Source: Coriobacteriales bacterium
Lineage (GTDB): Bacteria; Actinomycetota; Coriobacteriia; Coriobacteriales; Atopobiaceae
Direction of reading: 5' to 3'
Length of the DNA stretch: 33,926 nucleotides
NCBI GenBank assembly: GCA_030529625.1
Contig: JAUMWN010000021.1
Span: 1 to 33,926, forward strand
Shown piece after piece: positions 8,624-18,600 of the stretch; positions within the stretch are counted from its first letter, which is position 1; each line of letters opens with the position of its first letter. The notes under the pieces were generated by a model. The model searched no databases. It was not told the DNA's origin and saw only the letters and a list, made by a program, of their open reading frames with translations. A program made the translations under genes and the position numbers.

Positions 8624-8649
8624 AGGTGACGGGGACGTTTGTCCCGTGT
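8624..8649. repeat. Family-B repeat copy B1
   Basis: The 26-base stretch beginning AGGTGACGGGGACGTTTGTC is identical to 24278-24303, and its first 22 bases also occur twice in reverse orientation at 10180-10201 and 10226-10247. It contains the short hairpin GGGAC / GTCCC. Confidence 0.75.
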
Positions 8650-8683
8650 CTGAGCGTCCTTGTCAGCGAGTGATGCCGGGAAA

Positions 8684-8730
8684 CGGGACAAGGGGGACAT
8701 ACCTCGAAGAGGTGTGTCCCCCTTGTCCCG
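8684..8730. terminator. REP-like hairpin R2 between convergent genes, probable bidirectional terminator
   Basis: Two 22-base arms (8684-8705 and 8709-8730) pair with one mismatch around a 3-base GAA loop. The arm reads CGGGACAAGGGGGACA at its outer end, a variant of the GGGGAC repeat. It lies between the plus-strand fusion ligase ending at 8603 and the minus-strand HTH gene ending at 8779, so it can stop transcription from both sides. Confidence 0.65.
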
Positions 8731-8778
8731 GTGCGCCGGGCAGATGGACCTGAACGTGGGATACCCCCATGGCTTCAC

Positions 8779-9450
8779 TTACCCAGCATACTCAACGGTA
8801 ACGTGCGGCTCGAACTCCAATAGATCCTCGATGGAGCAGCCCAGGAACCAGGATAGACGCGCCAGCACGCCAGCCTGGGCCTTGTTGATGTTGTTTGTCC
8901 GCTGCTCGTATGCTTGGATTGACTTGAGGCCCACGCCTGTGGCGACCGAGAGCTCACGCTGCGAAACGCCCCGGGACGCCCGAATGCGAGCGAGCCTCGT
9001 TTCGCCTGGAGGAACCTGTGCAACGATCGCATCCGCCGCGTCGAAGAAGCACGTTATGTCTGCCTCGTGATACGGGTTGTACAGGCTCACGATTTGTGAA
9101 AAAGGCAGGCGGGTAAACAGATGCTCGAACGTGTAACCATGTTCCCATTGGTATTGGGCAAGTGCCCAGCCTGCCCAATACTCGGCGGAGGCTCCGAGCG
9201 AGCGAATCGCATCGCCGGTATACTGCGCGATGCCAGCCTCTGCGAGCACGTGGTCTGCGAGCTCGATGCCTGACATGCCAGCTACCACCGCAGGATTACC
9301 ACGCTCGAATTGTTGGGCGTAGCCTGTGGTCACGAACAGTCTGCCAAATCTGTCTCCGTTGAGTCCGCAAGCATTCACGACGTAATCGAAGGCGCAGGAA
9401 AGACAGTCCTCAGCGTCGGCAAGGTACATGCTGTTGTATGCGCGGGTCAT
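8779..9450 (-). CDS. DUF3791-like N-terminal region + XRE helix-turn-helix, putative antitoxin/autorepressor (module 2)
   Basis: The protein has 223 residues. The N-terminal part (FDYVVNACGLNGDRFGRLFVT, about 21-41) resembles DUF3791. The middle has an aromatic EYWAGWALAQYQWEHGYTFEHLF block and a NPYHEADITCFFD block (about 90-137). The C-terminal HTH (about 152-211; GVSQRELSVATGVGLKSIQAYEQR) is a standard XRE domain. The gene overlaps the end of the upstream DUF3990 gene by about 41 bases, a tight coupling typical of toxin-antitoxin pairs. An upstream promoter flanked by two identical palindromes (10122-10162) is the likely binding site of this HTH. The antitoxin role is inference; the domain order is seen directly. 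Confidence 0.78.
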   Translation of the reverse strand: MTRAYNSMYLADAEDCLSCAFDYVVNACGLNGDRFGRLFVTTGYAQQFERGNPAVVAGMSGIELADHVLAEAGIAQYTGDAIRSLGASAEYWAGWALAQYQWEHGYTFEHLFTRLPFSQIVSLYNPYHEADITCFFDAADAIVAQVPPGETRLARIRASRGVSQRELSVATGVGLKSIQAYEQRTNNINKAQAGVLARLSWFLGCSIEDLLEFEPHVTVEYAG

Positions 9451-10114
9451 TCGGTCCCATCTCCTCTCGCAGAATGTCGATGACGTACAGATCGTTCAAG
9501 CTGCGTGACGTGCTTGCAGCGAGGTGCTGGTACTCATTTCGGGCCCGTGAATCGCGTGTGACAAAGCGGGGGTAGTACACGCGGGAGCTCACGGATTCGT
9601 ATCCGGTAAAGCTCAGCTTGCAAAAAGCCTCTTCCGATACAAGGACTACTTGTTCGCCCAGATCGCCCAGCCTCATTGCCTCGTCCAAGATGCCAAGCGG
9701 CAGGGTGTTTTCCACAAAGGCACGCGCAAAGCTAAAGTAGGAGTCGTCCGCACGGTAACCAATAACCACGTCGGCGCTCGCAATACTGGGCATGAACCGT
9801 GCAACCAGCTGTTCCCGTGCTGCCGCTGCGGTGGGTAGGCGCAGGTCAAACCGTCGGTTTGCCAAAAGGAGGGCTATCCACTCAAGTGTGGTGTGAGTGC
9901 CGTCCAACAAATCGAGCACGGTAAGACCTTGTGGATCTAGGGCGTAGCTGTTTACAAAACCATCGCTGCCCTTTTGACAAGCCCATTCACATGCTAGATC
10001 CCAATGGGGCGTGGTATAGAAGCCCCTCCCATAGTCGTTATGGGACCGTGCTTTATCGAGGCTGGGTGCATCCACCACAACCTGTGAACCATGATATAGT
10101 TTCCAGTTTTCCAT
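9410..10114 (-). CDS. DUF3990 protein, ADP-ribosyltransferase-like putative toxin (module 2)
   Basis: The protein has 234 residues and starts at the ATG at 10114, with GGGAG just upstream. Motifs: LYHGS with H8, NDYGRGFYTT (26-35, Y33), SADVVIGYRADDSYFSFA (123-140) and GEQVVLVSEEAFCKLSF (163-179). H8 and Y33 are at the same residue numbers as in the module 1 protein at 4838, and the central VIG and late SExA motifs also match, so the two are homologues. The C-terminal extension (about 180-234) is absent from module 1 and contains a possible helical partner-binding segment (RNEYQHLAASTSRSLNDLYVI). It is first in a two-gene minus-strand operon whose second gene encodes the HTH protein. Confidence 0.75.
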   Translation of the reverse strand: MENWKLYHGSQVVVDAPSLDKARSHNDYGRGFYTTPHWDLACEWACQKGSDGFVNSYALDPQGLTVLDLLDGTHTTLEWIALLLANRRFDLRLPTAAAAREQLVARFMPSIASADVVIGYRADDSYFSFARAFVENTLPLGILDEAMRLGDLGEQVVLVSEEAFCKLSFTGYESVSSRVYYPRFVTRDSRARNEYQHLAASTSRSLNDLYVIDILREEMGPNDPRIQQHVPCRR

Positions 10115-10121
10115 AGGACTC

Positions 10122-10162
10122 CCATCACAATGGTATATATAAAGGATATACCATCACAATGG
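10122..10162. promoter_or_regulatory. Operator of the module 2 DUF3990-HTH operon
   Basis: The 12-bp palindrome CCATCACAATGG occurs twice, at 10122-10133 and 10151-10162, 29 bases apart start to start. Between them lies a second inverted repeat, GGTATAT (10132-10138) against ATATACC (10146-10152), which covers the -10 box. This is the layout expected for autorepression by the HTH protein encoded in the operon. Confidence 0.75.
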
Positions 10163-10171
10163 GATAGTCAA
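10143..10171 (-). promoter_or_regulatory. Sigma-70-type promoter of the module 2 operon
   Basis: Read on the minus strand: TTGACT (10171-10166), a 17-base spacer, and TATCCT (10148-10143), about 29 bases before the ATG at 10114. It is embedded in the paired operator described above. Confidence 0.65.
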
Positions 10172-10252
10172 CAATCACAGGGACAAACGTCCCCGTCACC
10201 TTTGTCCGGATAGTCAACAATCACAGGGACAAACGTCCCCGTCACCTTTGTC
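10162..10252. repeat. 46-bp tandem duplication carrying two family-B repeats
   Basis: The unit at 10162-10207 is repeated at 10208-10252 with 45 bases identical. Each copy begins GGATAGTCAACAATCACAGG and contains the family-B word in reverse orientation (10180-10201 and 10226-10247). The first copy supplies the -35 of the module 2 promoter, so the duplication creates a second potential -35 further upstream. Confidence 0.85.
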
Positions 10253-10257
10253 TCGTG

Positions 10258-10722
10258 TCAGTAGCCCTTGGACAGCTCGGTAAAGCCGTCGGGGATGTCG
10301 GAGGTGCTCGGTCCAACGAAGAACTCGTCGCCCGACTGCGCGACGCGGTCGTTGTACATGGACGTCTTCACGAGGTCGCCGTCGAGGGTGCGGTAGGAGT
10401 CGACCTCGTTGATCACGTCGTCCCACATGTTGATGATCTTCTCATTCGTGCTTTCGCCCGTAGAGCTCGTATAGCCGCTCTCCGAGAAGAACGACGTGCC
10501 GTCCGATATGGCGGCGTTCTTGGCGTCCATGGCTACGGCCGCGATCACGGAGGAGATGTATTCCTCTGCGGCATAGTAGTTGGGCGTAAAGTAGGAGTTT
10601 GCGACGATCATCGTGTAGTCGTCGTAGTGCTCCTTGAATGCGGATTCGCTCGTGGCTGAGTAGACAATCGAGTACGGTATTCTCCAGTAGCGGAAGGACT
10701 GGGCGAGGACGGAGCTCGCTAT
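10258..10722 (-). pseudogene. 5'-truncated hypothetical ORF ending at a REP pair
   Basis: A minus-strand frame of about 155 codons ends at TGA 10258-10260 and reads toward 10722, where the REP inverted pair R3 begins. Its only upstream start is a TTG inside the repeat itself, and no ribosome binding site is seen; the internal ATG at 10611 also lacks one. The composition (many Ser, Tyr, Thr, Asp; YYAAEEYISSVIAAVAMDAK) is protein-like and unlike a shadow frame. It looks like the 3' remnant of a larger, possibly exported protein, cut by arrival of the repeat or by deletion. Family not recognised. Confidence 0.5.
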
Positions 10723-10800
10723 GGATAGACAGAGGGGACTGTCCCCCAAGTTTGGCCTCGCCAGAGGCTGAACGTGGGGGACTGTCCCCTCTGTCTATCC
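10723..10800. repeat. REP-type inverted pair R3
   Basis: Arms of 26 bases (10723-10748 and 10775-10800) pair with only the central base of the core unmatched. Each carries GGGGACTGTCCCC, flanked here by GATAGACAGA, so the extended stem differs from the other REP pairs while the core is constant. The 26-base loop contains GCCTC / GAGGC. Confidence 0.85.
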
Positions 10801-10879
10801 CCCCAGCCTCAACGCTCACACCCCAACAAGTGGTATCCTGATGTTGCATAATCGCATAACAAACACAGGAGGTGCCGCC

Positions 10880-13800
10880 ATGCGCTCACAGATCACGCGA
10901 CGTGGGTTCGTCAAGCTTGCGACCGACGTCCTGTGGTCCCTGCCTGTGGTTGCCGGCGGCGTGCTGGCCACGGCGCCGCGCGAGGCGCTGGCCGACGACG
11001 TGCCCAAAAGCGAGACCTCGGGCGGCACGGTTGACTCCGGCGCCCCCGGTGCGACCATCATCGTGCTGCAGCCCAGCGAGGTGGGCTTCTATGTGGTGGA
11101 CATGAGCACGTCCAAGAAGACGCCCATCCCGGGCGCGCATGTGCGCGTTACCTCTCGCTATAACGGAAAGACGGCCGAGGGCGACACCGACGAGCTGGGC
11201 ATGCTCTCGCTCGACATAACGGAGCTCACCGAGAACCCCAACAACGAGGAGGTGCCCAAGGAGTACTGCTGCAACGCGTCGCTGGAGGTGAGCAAGGAGG
11301 GATACCGCAACTTCAAGACCGGCATCCTGCGCCTCCACGGCGCCAAGGGACACTATGTGCCCACCCGCAAGGTCGAGCCGCGCATGCCGTATCCCGAGCT
11401 CGTGACCTTCGACGACTGGGATGCGCTCTACACCCAAAACGTCTTTAACATAGGCATAAAGAACACGCTCACCCACACGCTCCACATTCGCATCGTCAAC
11501 ATTGGCGATGACGACGACGGGGTGCTCATGCTTTACGACAAGACGAGCCGTCGCGTGCTGCATCAGATCGAGGACTTCTCGGACGACGGCGTGCTGGAGG
11601 GTGCCTTTAGATACGAGTTCTTGCGCATGGACGGCCCCAACGCGCTCACCAAGGACATGGACCTTGCCATACGCTTCGAGTGTCGAGATACGATCTTTGA
11701 GTTCCCCCTTGCACTGCAGCTCGAAGAGGCCGTCTTCGACGAGCCCACCGAGGTCAAGGACATCGTTGCCAAGCCGCTCGACACCTTCTACACCGAGGGC
11801 GTGGACGTCCCTTTGTCCAACAACCTCCTGCTGCCAAACGACCTGCCGCTCTGTGGCGGCGTCTTCCAGATGTGGCTTCCCGAGTTTCCTGTCTCCATAT
11901 TCTGCGACCCCTCCGGCTACGTGCAGCTCACCATGAAGTCACCCTCGTTTGGATACAAGAACGACTTTGGCGAATCGGAGGACAACGGCTGGCAGGTCTT
12001 CCCGCGCAGTTCCGTTGCGGAGCAGTGCAGCGAGTTGAAGGCGGGTTGGGAGAAGTCGCTTAACGAGACCGCCGCAGCGAGCTCCAAGGCGTCGGGTGTG
12101 CTCTCGCACGCAAAGTTCTCGCCCAAGCTCACGGCAACCGTGAACCTGCAGTTTATGGCCATCGCCAAATGGGACATGGAGCAGCAGTACTTCCAGGGCG
12201 ACGCCGTCTTCCAGGTCCTGCTCAACATGGTCCTCTCGCTCACTGAGCAGTTCTTTGCCGGTCCCATACCCATGTATATCAACTTCACCTTTATTGGGCA
12301 GGCCATGGCAAACTATGCCGCGGGATTCACCGTGCCGCTTCCCGAAGGCGACACGCGTCCCAACCTGGTGCATGTTATCTCGGCCATCGACAAGTACCAA
12401 TGGGACTACACCAACACGGGGGTCTCGTTCAAGTTCCTCATCAAGCCAAACCTCTCCGTTGGGGTGGGCGTTAAGGGCGTCGCCTCGGTCTGCCTGTATG
12501 GCGAGTTCTTGCTCACCTACTTTATTGGGGTCACCTACCGGGGAAAGCTGGACAAGAAGACGCATCCCCTGCCGCATCGCATTGCGACCTACTGCATCAA
12601 GGCCGAGGTGGTCATTGAGTTCTTCCTGTTCACGCGCAGGTGGACGCTATGGGAGAAGAAGAACGACAACTGGTACAACAACTGGAAGGACGGCCTTACA
12701 ACCGACAGCGTTGAGGACATGACTGCGCAGAGCATTTCCTCGGAGTCGCTTGAGGAGTTCCTTGCGGGCATGCGGCCCGTCGACGACCGTATGTTGCAGG
12801 CCTCGCAGGAGTTCGAGCTCGACCAGGGCATGGGTGGCATGACGGTGCAGAGCGCAGGTGACGCCAACACACCGCCTGTGCCCACGGTAACCGGAGAATA
12901 CCGCGAGGACGTCATGACCGGGCCAGATGGCGAGCCTCTTCCCTGTGTCGTGTACACGGTGTCCATGACGGGAAGCCCGACCACAGACAAGGGCAAGGAC
13001 CAGGCCGCAGACCAGGCCAGCGGCAAGCCCGAGCAAAAGGAACAGTCGCAGGATGCGACGAGCGAGGACACGCAGTCATCCGCCCAAGACGCCGACGACG
13101 CCGTTGCGGTGGTGTCTGCGGCCACAGACCAAGGCAGGGACAAGACGCCTGCGACGGGCGAGGACGCCAGCGGCGGACAGATCGTGGGCGAGCCGCCCAC
13201 GAGCGGGGAGCCCGTAAACGAGGCGCCTGGGCAGGCAACCATCGAGGAGGATGAGCCTCAGGACCAGGTGAGCGTGATGTCTGCGGACGAGGCGGATGCC
13301 AAGGAGACCATCGTGGCAGAAGCAGACGATAAGGCCACGCAAGGGCAGGCCACGCAAGGCCCCATCTCCTATGCGATTCCGTCGTATGTGCCCCTGTGGA
13401 ACCACGAGCGGAGCCATGGGCTGCGTGCCATGTCGGAGGGTGACGGCGCCGACGACTCGCCAAGCGTCGACGATGCCCCCGGCGTTGCGGGCATTGGCAG
13501 CAAGGGTGGCGTTCGCCCAAGCCTGGACGTGCGCATGTTCGACGAGCCCATCTATGGCAACCCGCGTGTGAAGGTGGTCGAGATGGAGGGCGAGACCATC
13601 GCGCTGCGCATTGGAAGCGTGGTGGTAAACGGCGAGCCGCGTACGCGCCTCATCGCCACGGTAATCAAGGGCAAATATCGGCCCACGGGCACAAGCCAGG
13701 TGCTGGACTTTCCCCTGACGCAAAACATGCTGGAGGCAGAGTACGTGCGCAATGAGCTGTACGACTACGAGTTTGACGGGGCCGCGTCGGCGTTGGAGAC

Positions 13801-15679
13801 GTGGGATGGCGTTGCCGGCAAGATGTTGTACACGCACTGTCTGCAAACCGTTGTGGTCAGCGGCAAGCGCGGTGATGCCACAGAAATCTCCGACGTGGCC
13901 TCCAAGCTGGTCTTCTCGTATATCCAGTTCGAACACAATGGTCAAAAGGGCGGCAACCCGTTCAAAGACAGAATCTATTCGTTCGTGAGCTGGCCTGGAT
14001 CAAAAATCTATGCTCCCGATGATGAGTTCGCATATCACTGCATCTCGAATGTGCACATTGAGCATACGTCGGACTACAACCACAAGAACACCGAGTACGT
14101 CTTCTACCTTGATCGGGCGGGTAACACTGAGGAAGAAGTTCTTGGAGAGGGGGCGAGCGTCCGTCTGGGAGTCATGCTCGTGCCCCACGAGACCGATGCC
14201 ACTACGTTTGACTGTGTCTATCTCTCGCCCTCAAGAATACGAGAGATGATGGGTCCAGACAACATAGACCCCACAGCGTATGAGTTGGTGTTTTGGCCAA
14301 CGGTCGAGGACTTTAGATACTGTATGATACGAGGGCTCAACAAAGCTGCATACTTCTCGCTTTACCTTGACGCCAAGGGTAATTCCATCAGAGGAATCTG
14401 CTGCCTTGGCATAACGGAGGGTGGCGAAGTGTTGCGCTACTGGAAGGCCGAGAAGTCCGATTACGTCATAATTAACTATCGCACTCCAAAATGCCTGTCG
14501 TGCAAGACCGATGGCCAACTCGCCTCCGTACATGTTAAGAACCCGTACGAAAGCAGCAGCGACAACCTGCTGTATACCGACATTGGCCCCGCCAGCTTTG
14601 GCGCAGCGTCATTTGGCGTATGGGGCGACTTCGTCTACTGGCCCACGACGCGCAAGACGGATAAGGGCGAGGGCGTACAGGTCGACGAGTATGGCGAGGT
14701 GAGCGAGGCGTCTGAGAGCTACGAGTACCGCATCATGTCGGCGCGCCTGTGGAACAACAAGTTCTCCGATCCGTTTATCCTGGCCGAGCTTGACCACAGG
14801 GTAGACAACATCGTAAGCGTGAGCGGGACCAGCGCTGCCCTCACCGTGGTGTCGTCGGAGCTCGAGGACGTCGACAACAATGCGGGCACCATGTGGTACA
14901 CCTCCATCCCGTTCGTGCGTACGGTCACGATTATTGGGGCCGAGTGCGAGATGCCCTTTGTGGTGCCGGGTGGCATCGCGGAGTTCTTTGTAACGATTCG
15001 CAACGACGGCAACACCTACGTCAAAGGTTGCGTGGTCCAGATGTACGACGAGGCAGACAAGGACGCCGGTGATGAGTGGGAGCCATGTGGCTACGCGCAG
15101 GTGGGCTTCGAGAACGAGTTGGTGGCGTCGATGTACAACCCGCCCGACGCGAACGGCAACCCCACCAATGCCGAGGAGGACGGTGCGCTCGCGCCCGGCA
15201 AGATTGGCGTGTACCGCGCGCTTATGATGATTCCCATGGAATGGGAGGGCAGCCACAGGATAACGTTTGTGGGCACCCATGCTTTCTACGACTTTGTGGA
15301 AGACTTTGGCACCAGTAGCGAGGACGGTGGGGCGCCGACCCTCACGACGGCGTCCAGCGAGCCGGAAGGCATCGAGAATATCGTGTACTACCAGGTAAAG
15401 CCTGGCGACATTCCCATGGACGTGCTCACGGTGAGGACTTCGTACACGGAGCCAATTGTTATGGATGACGCGCCCGTCTCGGTGATTGGGAAGGTTGGAA
15501 CCTCCGGACCTACTGGCGGCACCGGAGGCGGCAACGACGGTTCAAGCTCTGGCAGCGAGCGCTCGACGTTGCCGGACACGGCCGACACTCGCGACGGTGC
15601 GCTGGCAGGCGGCCTTGCCGCAGCAGGTGCGGCTGTGCTTGCCTACGAGCGTCGTCGGGCCAAGAACGAGGGGAAGTAA
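10880..15679 (+). CDS. Giant Tat-exported surface protein with LPDTA sorting-like tail
   Basis: The protein has 1599 residues. ATG 10880 is chosen because AGGAGGT (10867-10873) lies 7 bases upstream; the frame extends 13 codons further without such a site. The N terminus has a twin-arginine signal (TRRGFVK, 6-12), a hydrophobic stretch, and an AxA cleavage site at 36-38, so it is probably exported folded. Residues about 58-155 resemble a carboxypeptidase-regulatory/Cna-like beta domain (GAHVRVTSRYNGKTAEGDTDELGM). A region near 420-600 is rich in alternating hydrophobic strands. Residues about 680-860 are an acidic, Gln/Asp/Ala-rich disordered linker. A CARDB-like domain (FVVPGGIAEFFVTIRNDGNT) lies near 1355-1480. 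It ends LPDTA (1564-1568), a hydrophobic segment and ERRRAKNEGK, a sorting-signal layout with Ala instead of Gly. It is followed 10 bases later by another giant exported protein. Function unknown. Confidence 0.85.
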   Translation: MRSQITRRGFVKLATDVLWSLPVVAGGVLATAPREALADDVPKSETSGGTVDSGAPGATIIVLQPSEVGFYVVDMSTSKKTPIPGAHVRVTSRYNGKTAEGDTDELGMLSLDITELTENPNNEEVPKEYCCNASLEVSKEGYRNFKTGILRLHGAKGHYVPTRKVEPRMPYPELVTFDDWDALYTQNVFNIGIKNTLTHTLHIRIVNIGDDDDGVLMLYDKTSRRVLHQIEDFSDDGVLEGAFRYEFLRMDGPNALTKDMDLAIRFECRDTIFEFPLALQLEEAVFDEPTEVKDIVAKPLDTFYTEGVDVPLSNNLLLPNDLPLCGGVFQMWLPEFPVSIFCDPSGYVQLTMKSPSFGYKNDFGESEDNGWQVFPRSSVAEQCSELKAGWEKSLNETAAASSKASGVLSHAKFSPKLTATVNLQFMAIAKWDMEQQYFQGDAVFQVLLNMVLSLTEQFFAGPIPMYINFTFIGQAMANYAAGFTVPLPEGDTRPNLVHVISAIDKYQWDYTNTGVSFKFLIKPNLSVGVGVKGVASVCLYGEFLLTYFIGVTYRGKLDKKTHPLPHRIATYCIKAEVVIEFFLFTRRWTLWEKKNDNWYNNWKDGLTTDSVEDMTAQSISSESLEEFLAGMRPVDDRMLQASQEFELDQGMGGMTVQSAGDANTPPVPTVTGEYREDVMTGPDGEPLPCVVYTVSMTGSPTTDKGKDQAADQASGKPEQKEQSQDATSEDTQSSAQDADDAVAVVSAATDQGRDKTPATGEDASGGQIVGEPPTSGEPVNEAPGQATIEEDEPQDQVSVMSADEADAKETIVAEADDKATQGQATQGPISYAIPSYVPLWNHERSHGLRAMSEGDGADDSPSVDDAPGVAGIGSKGGVRPSLDVRMFDEPIYGNPRVKVVEMEGETIALRIGSVVVNGEPRTRLIATVIKGKYRPTGTSQVLDFPLTQNMLEAEYVRNELYDYEFDGAASALETWDGVAGKMLYTHCLQTVVVSGKRGDATEISDVASKLVFSYIQFEHNGQKGGNPFKDRIYSFVSWPGSKIYAPDDEFAYHCISNVHIEHTSDYNHKNTEYVFYLDRAGNTEEEVLGEGASVRLGVMLVPHETDATTFDCVYLSPSRIREMMGPDNIDPTAYELVFWPTVEDFRYCMIRGLNKAAYFSLYLDAKGNSIRGICCLGITEGGEVLRYWKAEKSDYVIINYRTPKCLSCKTDGQLASVHVKNPYESSSDNLLYTDIGPASFGAASFGVWGDFVYWPTTRKTDKGEGVQVDEYGEVSEASESYEYRIMSARLWNNKFSDPFILAELDHRVDNIVSVSGTSAALTVVSSELEDVDNNAGTMWYTSIPFVRTVTIIGAECEMPFVVPGGIAEFFVTIRNDGNTYVKGCVVQMYDEADKDAGDEWEPCGYAQVGFENELVASMYNPPDANGNPTNAEEDGALAPGKIGVYRALMMIPMEWEGSHRITFVGTHAFYDFVEDFGTSSEDGGAPTLTTASSEPEGIENIVYYQVKPGDIPMDVLTVRTSYTEPIVMDDAPVSVIGKVGTSGPTGGTGGGNDGSSSGSERSTLPDTADTRDGALAGGLAAAGAAVLAYERRRAKNEGK

Positions 15680-15689
15680 GGGGGGCGGC

Positions 15690-18600
15690 ATGGCAACTAG
15701 GACGCATCGCTTGCTGCTGGCGCTGGTGCTTCTTGTGAGCATGCTGGGTATTGCCATGCCGGCATATGCCGCAGAACCCTCGTTTGACGGGGATGCGGAG
15801 GCGCTTGCCAATGCAGAGTGGATGTGCGGCATCAGCGGCGATCGCCTGCTCAGCGATATCGTGCTGCCCGGTTCGGCTGGCGCGGCAACCTCGAGCGTCT
15901 TTAACGCGAGCACGGCGACCTCCGGCTTGGCAAACCCGAACCTCGTGACGGCACAGGACCGAACCATCGCCACGCAGCTCACGGACGGCGTGCGCCTGTT
16001 CGAGCTGCATCTTTCCGCGCAAGATCCTGGCAGCGGCTGGAGTGGCAGCAAGGACACCCTGTGGGTAGCCGAACAGGAAGAGGTCAACGGCAACAAGGTC
16101 CTGTACTACGCCCAGGACGCAAGCGACAACGCTATCTCGTTTAAACGGGCCATCAACTATATGCGCTCCTTCCTCAAGAAACACCCCTACGAGACAGTTG
16201 TGGTTGCACTGAGTGAGACAGACGATGCCTCTCAGGTGTTTAGGAAACTGCGCACCGAGCTGGACGACTATAGGAACTACCTGTACTTGGGATCGGAGAT
16301 GCCAAAGCTCAAGGACGTGCGAGGCAAGGTGGTAGTGTGCACGACCCATCCTGAGCTGCTGGGAGAGGATGGCGGCATGGCGTTTCCCGCGCGGGGGACA
16401 ACCTCCTCGGTGAGCGTGGGCGGTGTGCAGTTCTCGCCGCTTGCGGCAACGAACGCAGCAGAGGCGCAGGGCCTTGCGTTTGCGGACTCGGTGCCGCTTG
16501 CAGGCGATGCGCACGCCATCCACTCGAGCGTGGTCTATGCGGGCATGGCGTCCTCTGCCCAAGGCGAGCCCACGCCAAGGGCGCAGGCCAACGAGGTGAA
16601 CCCCGTACTGTTTGATGAGGCCGGGAAGTTTGCCACGCGCGGCACGCTGTATGGCTGGGTGCTTGCGGACTTTATGAATCAGGACCAGGCGCGTCGTCTG
16701 TGGATGGCTAACTTCCCGGACGGCCTGGAGTACTACACGGTGGAGTTTTGGACGAGGCAGCCGACGGAGCGTGTGGTGCATCAAACGCACGTGCTCAAGC
16801 GCGCTTCGGCGTACTCGCCAGCCATCGAGAACGTACCAGGCAAGTATCTGGACGGATGGTTAACCGATGACGGTACGCACCTGTACAAGCTGGACGAGGG
16901 AATACCCATAACGCAGGACAACACGAAGCTGTGGGCTTCGTGGACTATGTCGTGGGCAAGTCTGGCGGACTGGCTGTCGCAGCAGGGTGGCAAGACCGCG
17001 AGCGTCTCCTTGGAGCGCGACCTCACGGCGACGCCTCTGGATCGTGCGTTAATCGTGCCTGCCGGGGCCGACGTCACTATTGACCTTGCGGGGTACACGC
17101 TGGACCGAGGACTTACGACAGCGGGGCGGAGCGAGGAGGGTGGCTCCGTCGTGCAGCTGGAATCGGGTGCGAAACTCACGCTCACCGGTGCAGGAATGCT
17201 CACCGGTGGGTATACCACTGGCTTGGGCGGCGGCGTGCTCATGAGCGAGGACTCCACGCTCGTGCTGGATGGCGTTACCATTACGGGCAACGTCGCGCAG
17301 GGTGGCGGCGCAGGCGTCTATGTGCCCAACGGTTCGACGCCCCAGAAGAACGCGAACCTTGTGGTTAAGGGTGCCACAGAGGTCACGGGCAACCGAAAGA
17401 ACTTCTCGGGTTGGCCACGGCAGCAGAGCAACGTGGTCTTGGGTGAGGACGTAACGCTCACGATTGACGACACTCTGGCAAACGAGGCGCGCATAGGCGT
17501 GACCACGTTTAAAAAGCCCACATCGGGAAACTACGTCACGTTTACGCAGGGGTTGTCCGGCAAAGGAAGTGCGAGCAACTTTACCAGCGATGACGAGGCA
17601 TGCCTGGTGGGCCAGGTGGAAGGTGAGGGCGTGCTCACGACCGGCGTTGTGGTGCGGTTTAACACCATGGGCGGAAACTCCATGGCCGACCAGCTGGTTG
17701 CAGAGGGTACGCACGTGCCCGTGCCCAAAAACCCGTGGAAGTATGACAAGAGACGCGTGGGCGTCGACGAGCTCAACGGCGAATGTGCGTTTAGGGGATG
17801 GTACAAGGACGAGACGTGCTCGCAGCCTTGGGACTTCGACCAAGACATTGTGACAACCGATATGCTGCAGAGTGGTCTCACACTCTATGCCAAGTGGGGC
17901 GTGCGCTATACCTTTAACAGCGACGATGGCTCGGAACCGGTGAGCAACGATTCTAACCACCCAATGCAATACGACGCTGCCTTGGGCTACTACTACATTG
18001 ACCTCGATTATGGAGAGCAGCTCAGCTTTGACGATTCGTCCGTTACTATGCCGTCCTCCACAAAGACGGGCTGGGAGCTTGGTGGTTGGACGTACTATAC
18101 CGAACCGGCCGACCAGGTGGGGATGCTCTTCGACTTCAATACGCCTGCTACGATGAGCCTCGCGTTTACGGGGCGCTGGCGCAAGCCACGTGGCCCGCAG
18201 TACACGGTTTGGTTCAGCCCGCACAACCGCACCTCTGAGCTGCCCTTCATAACGGTGTACAGCGGCGATAAGATTAATCAGAATCAGGTGCCCACTGTCG
18301 TCGAGCCTGGGAACGAAGGCCAGGGGACCATCACCAGGCTTGAGGGATGCGAGCTTGAGGGGTGGTACAAGGACTCCAACTGCACGCGAGCGTGGGACTT
18401 CGCTACCAATACGGTAACCGCCGACACGGTACTCCATGCAAAGTGGCGGGCGAAGACATACAAGGTCAAGTTCATGAGCACGGATGGTGAGAACGAGCTG
18501 GCACCCGAGCAGAACGTCCCCTACGGCGAATGTGCCACGAAGCCAAACGATCCTACCGCGGTCGAGGGATACCGGTTTGCCGGTTGGCAGGACCCGCGGG

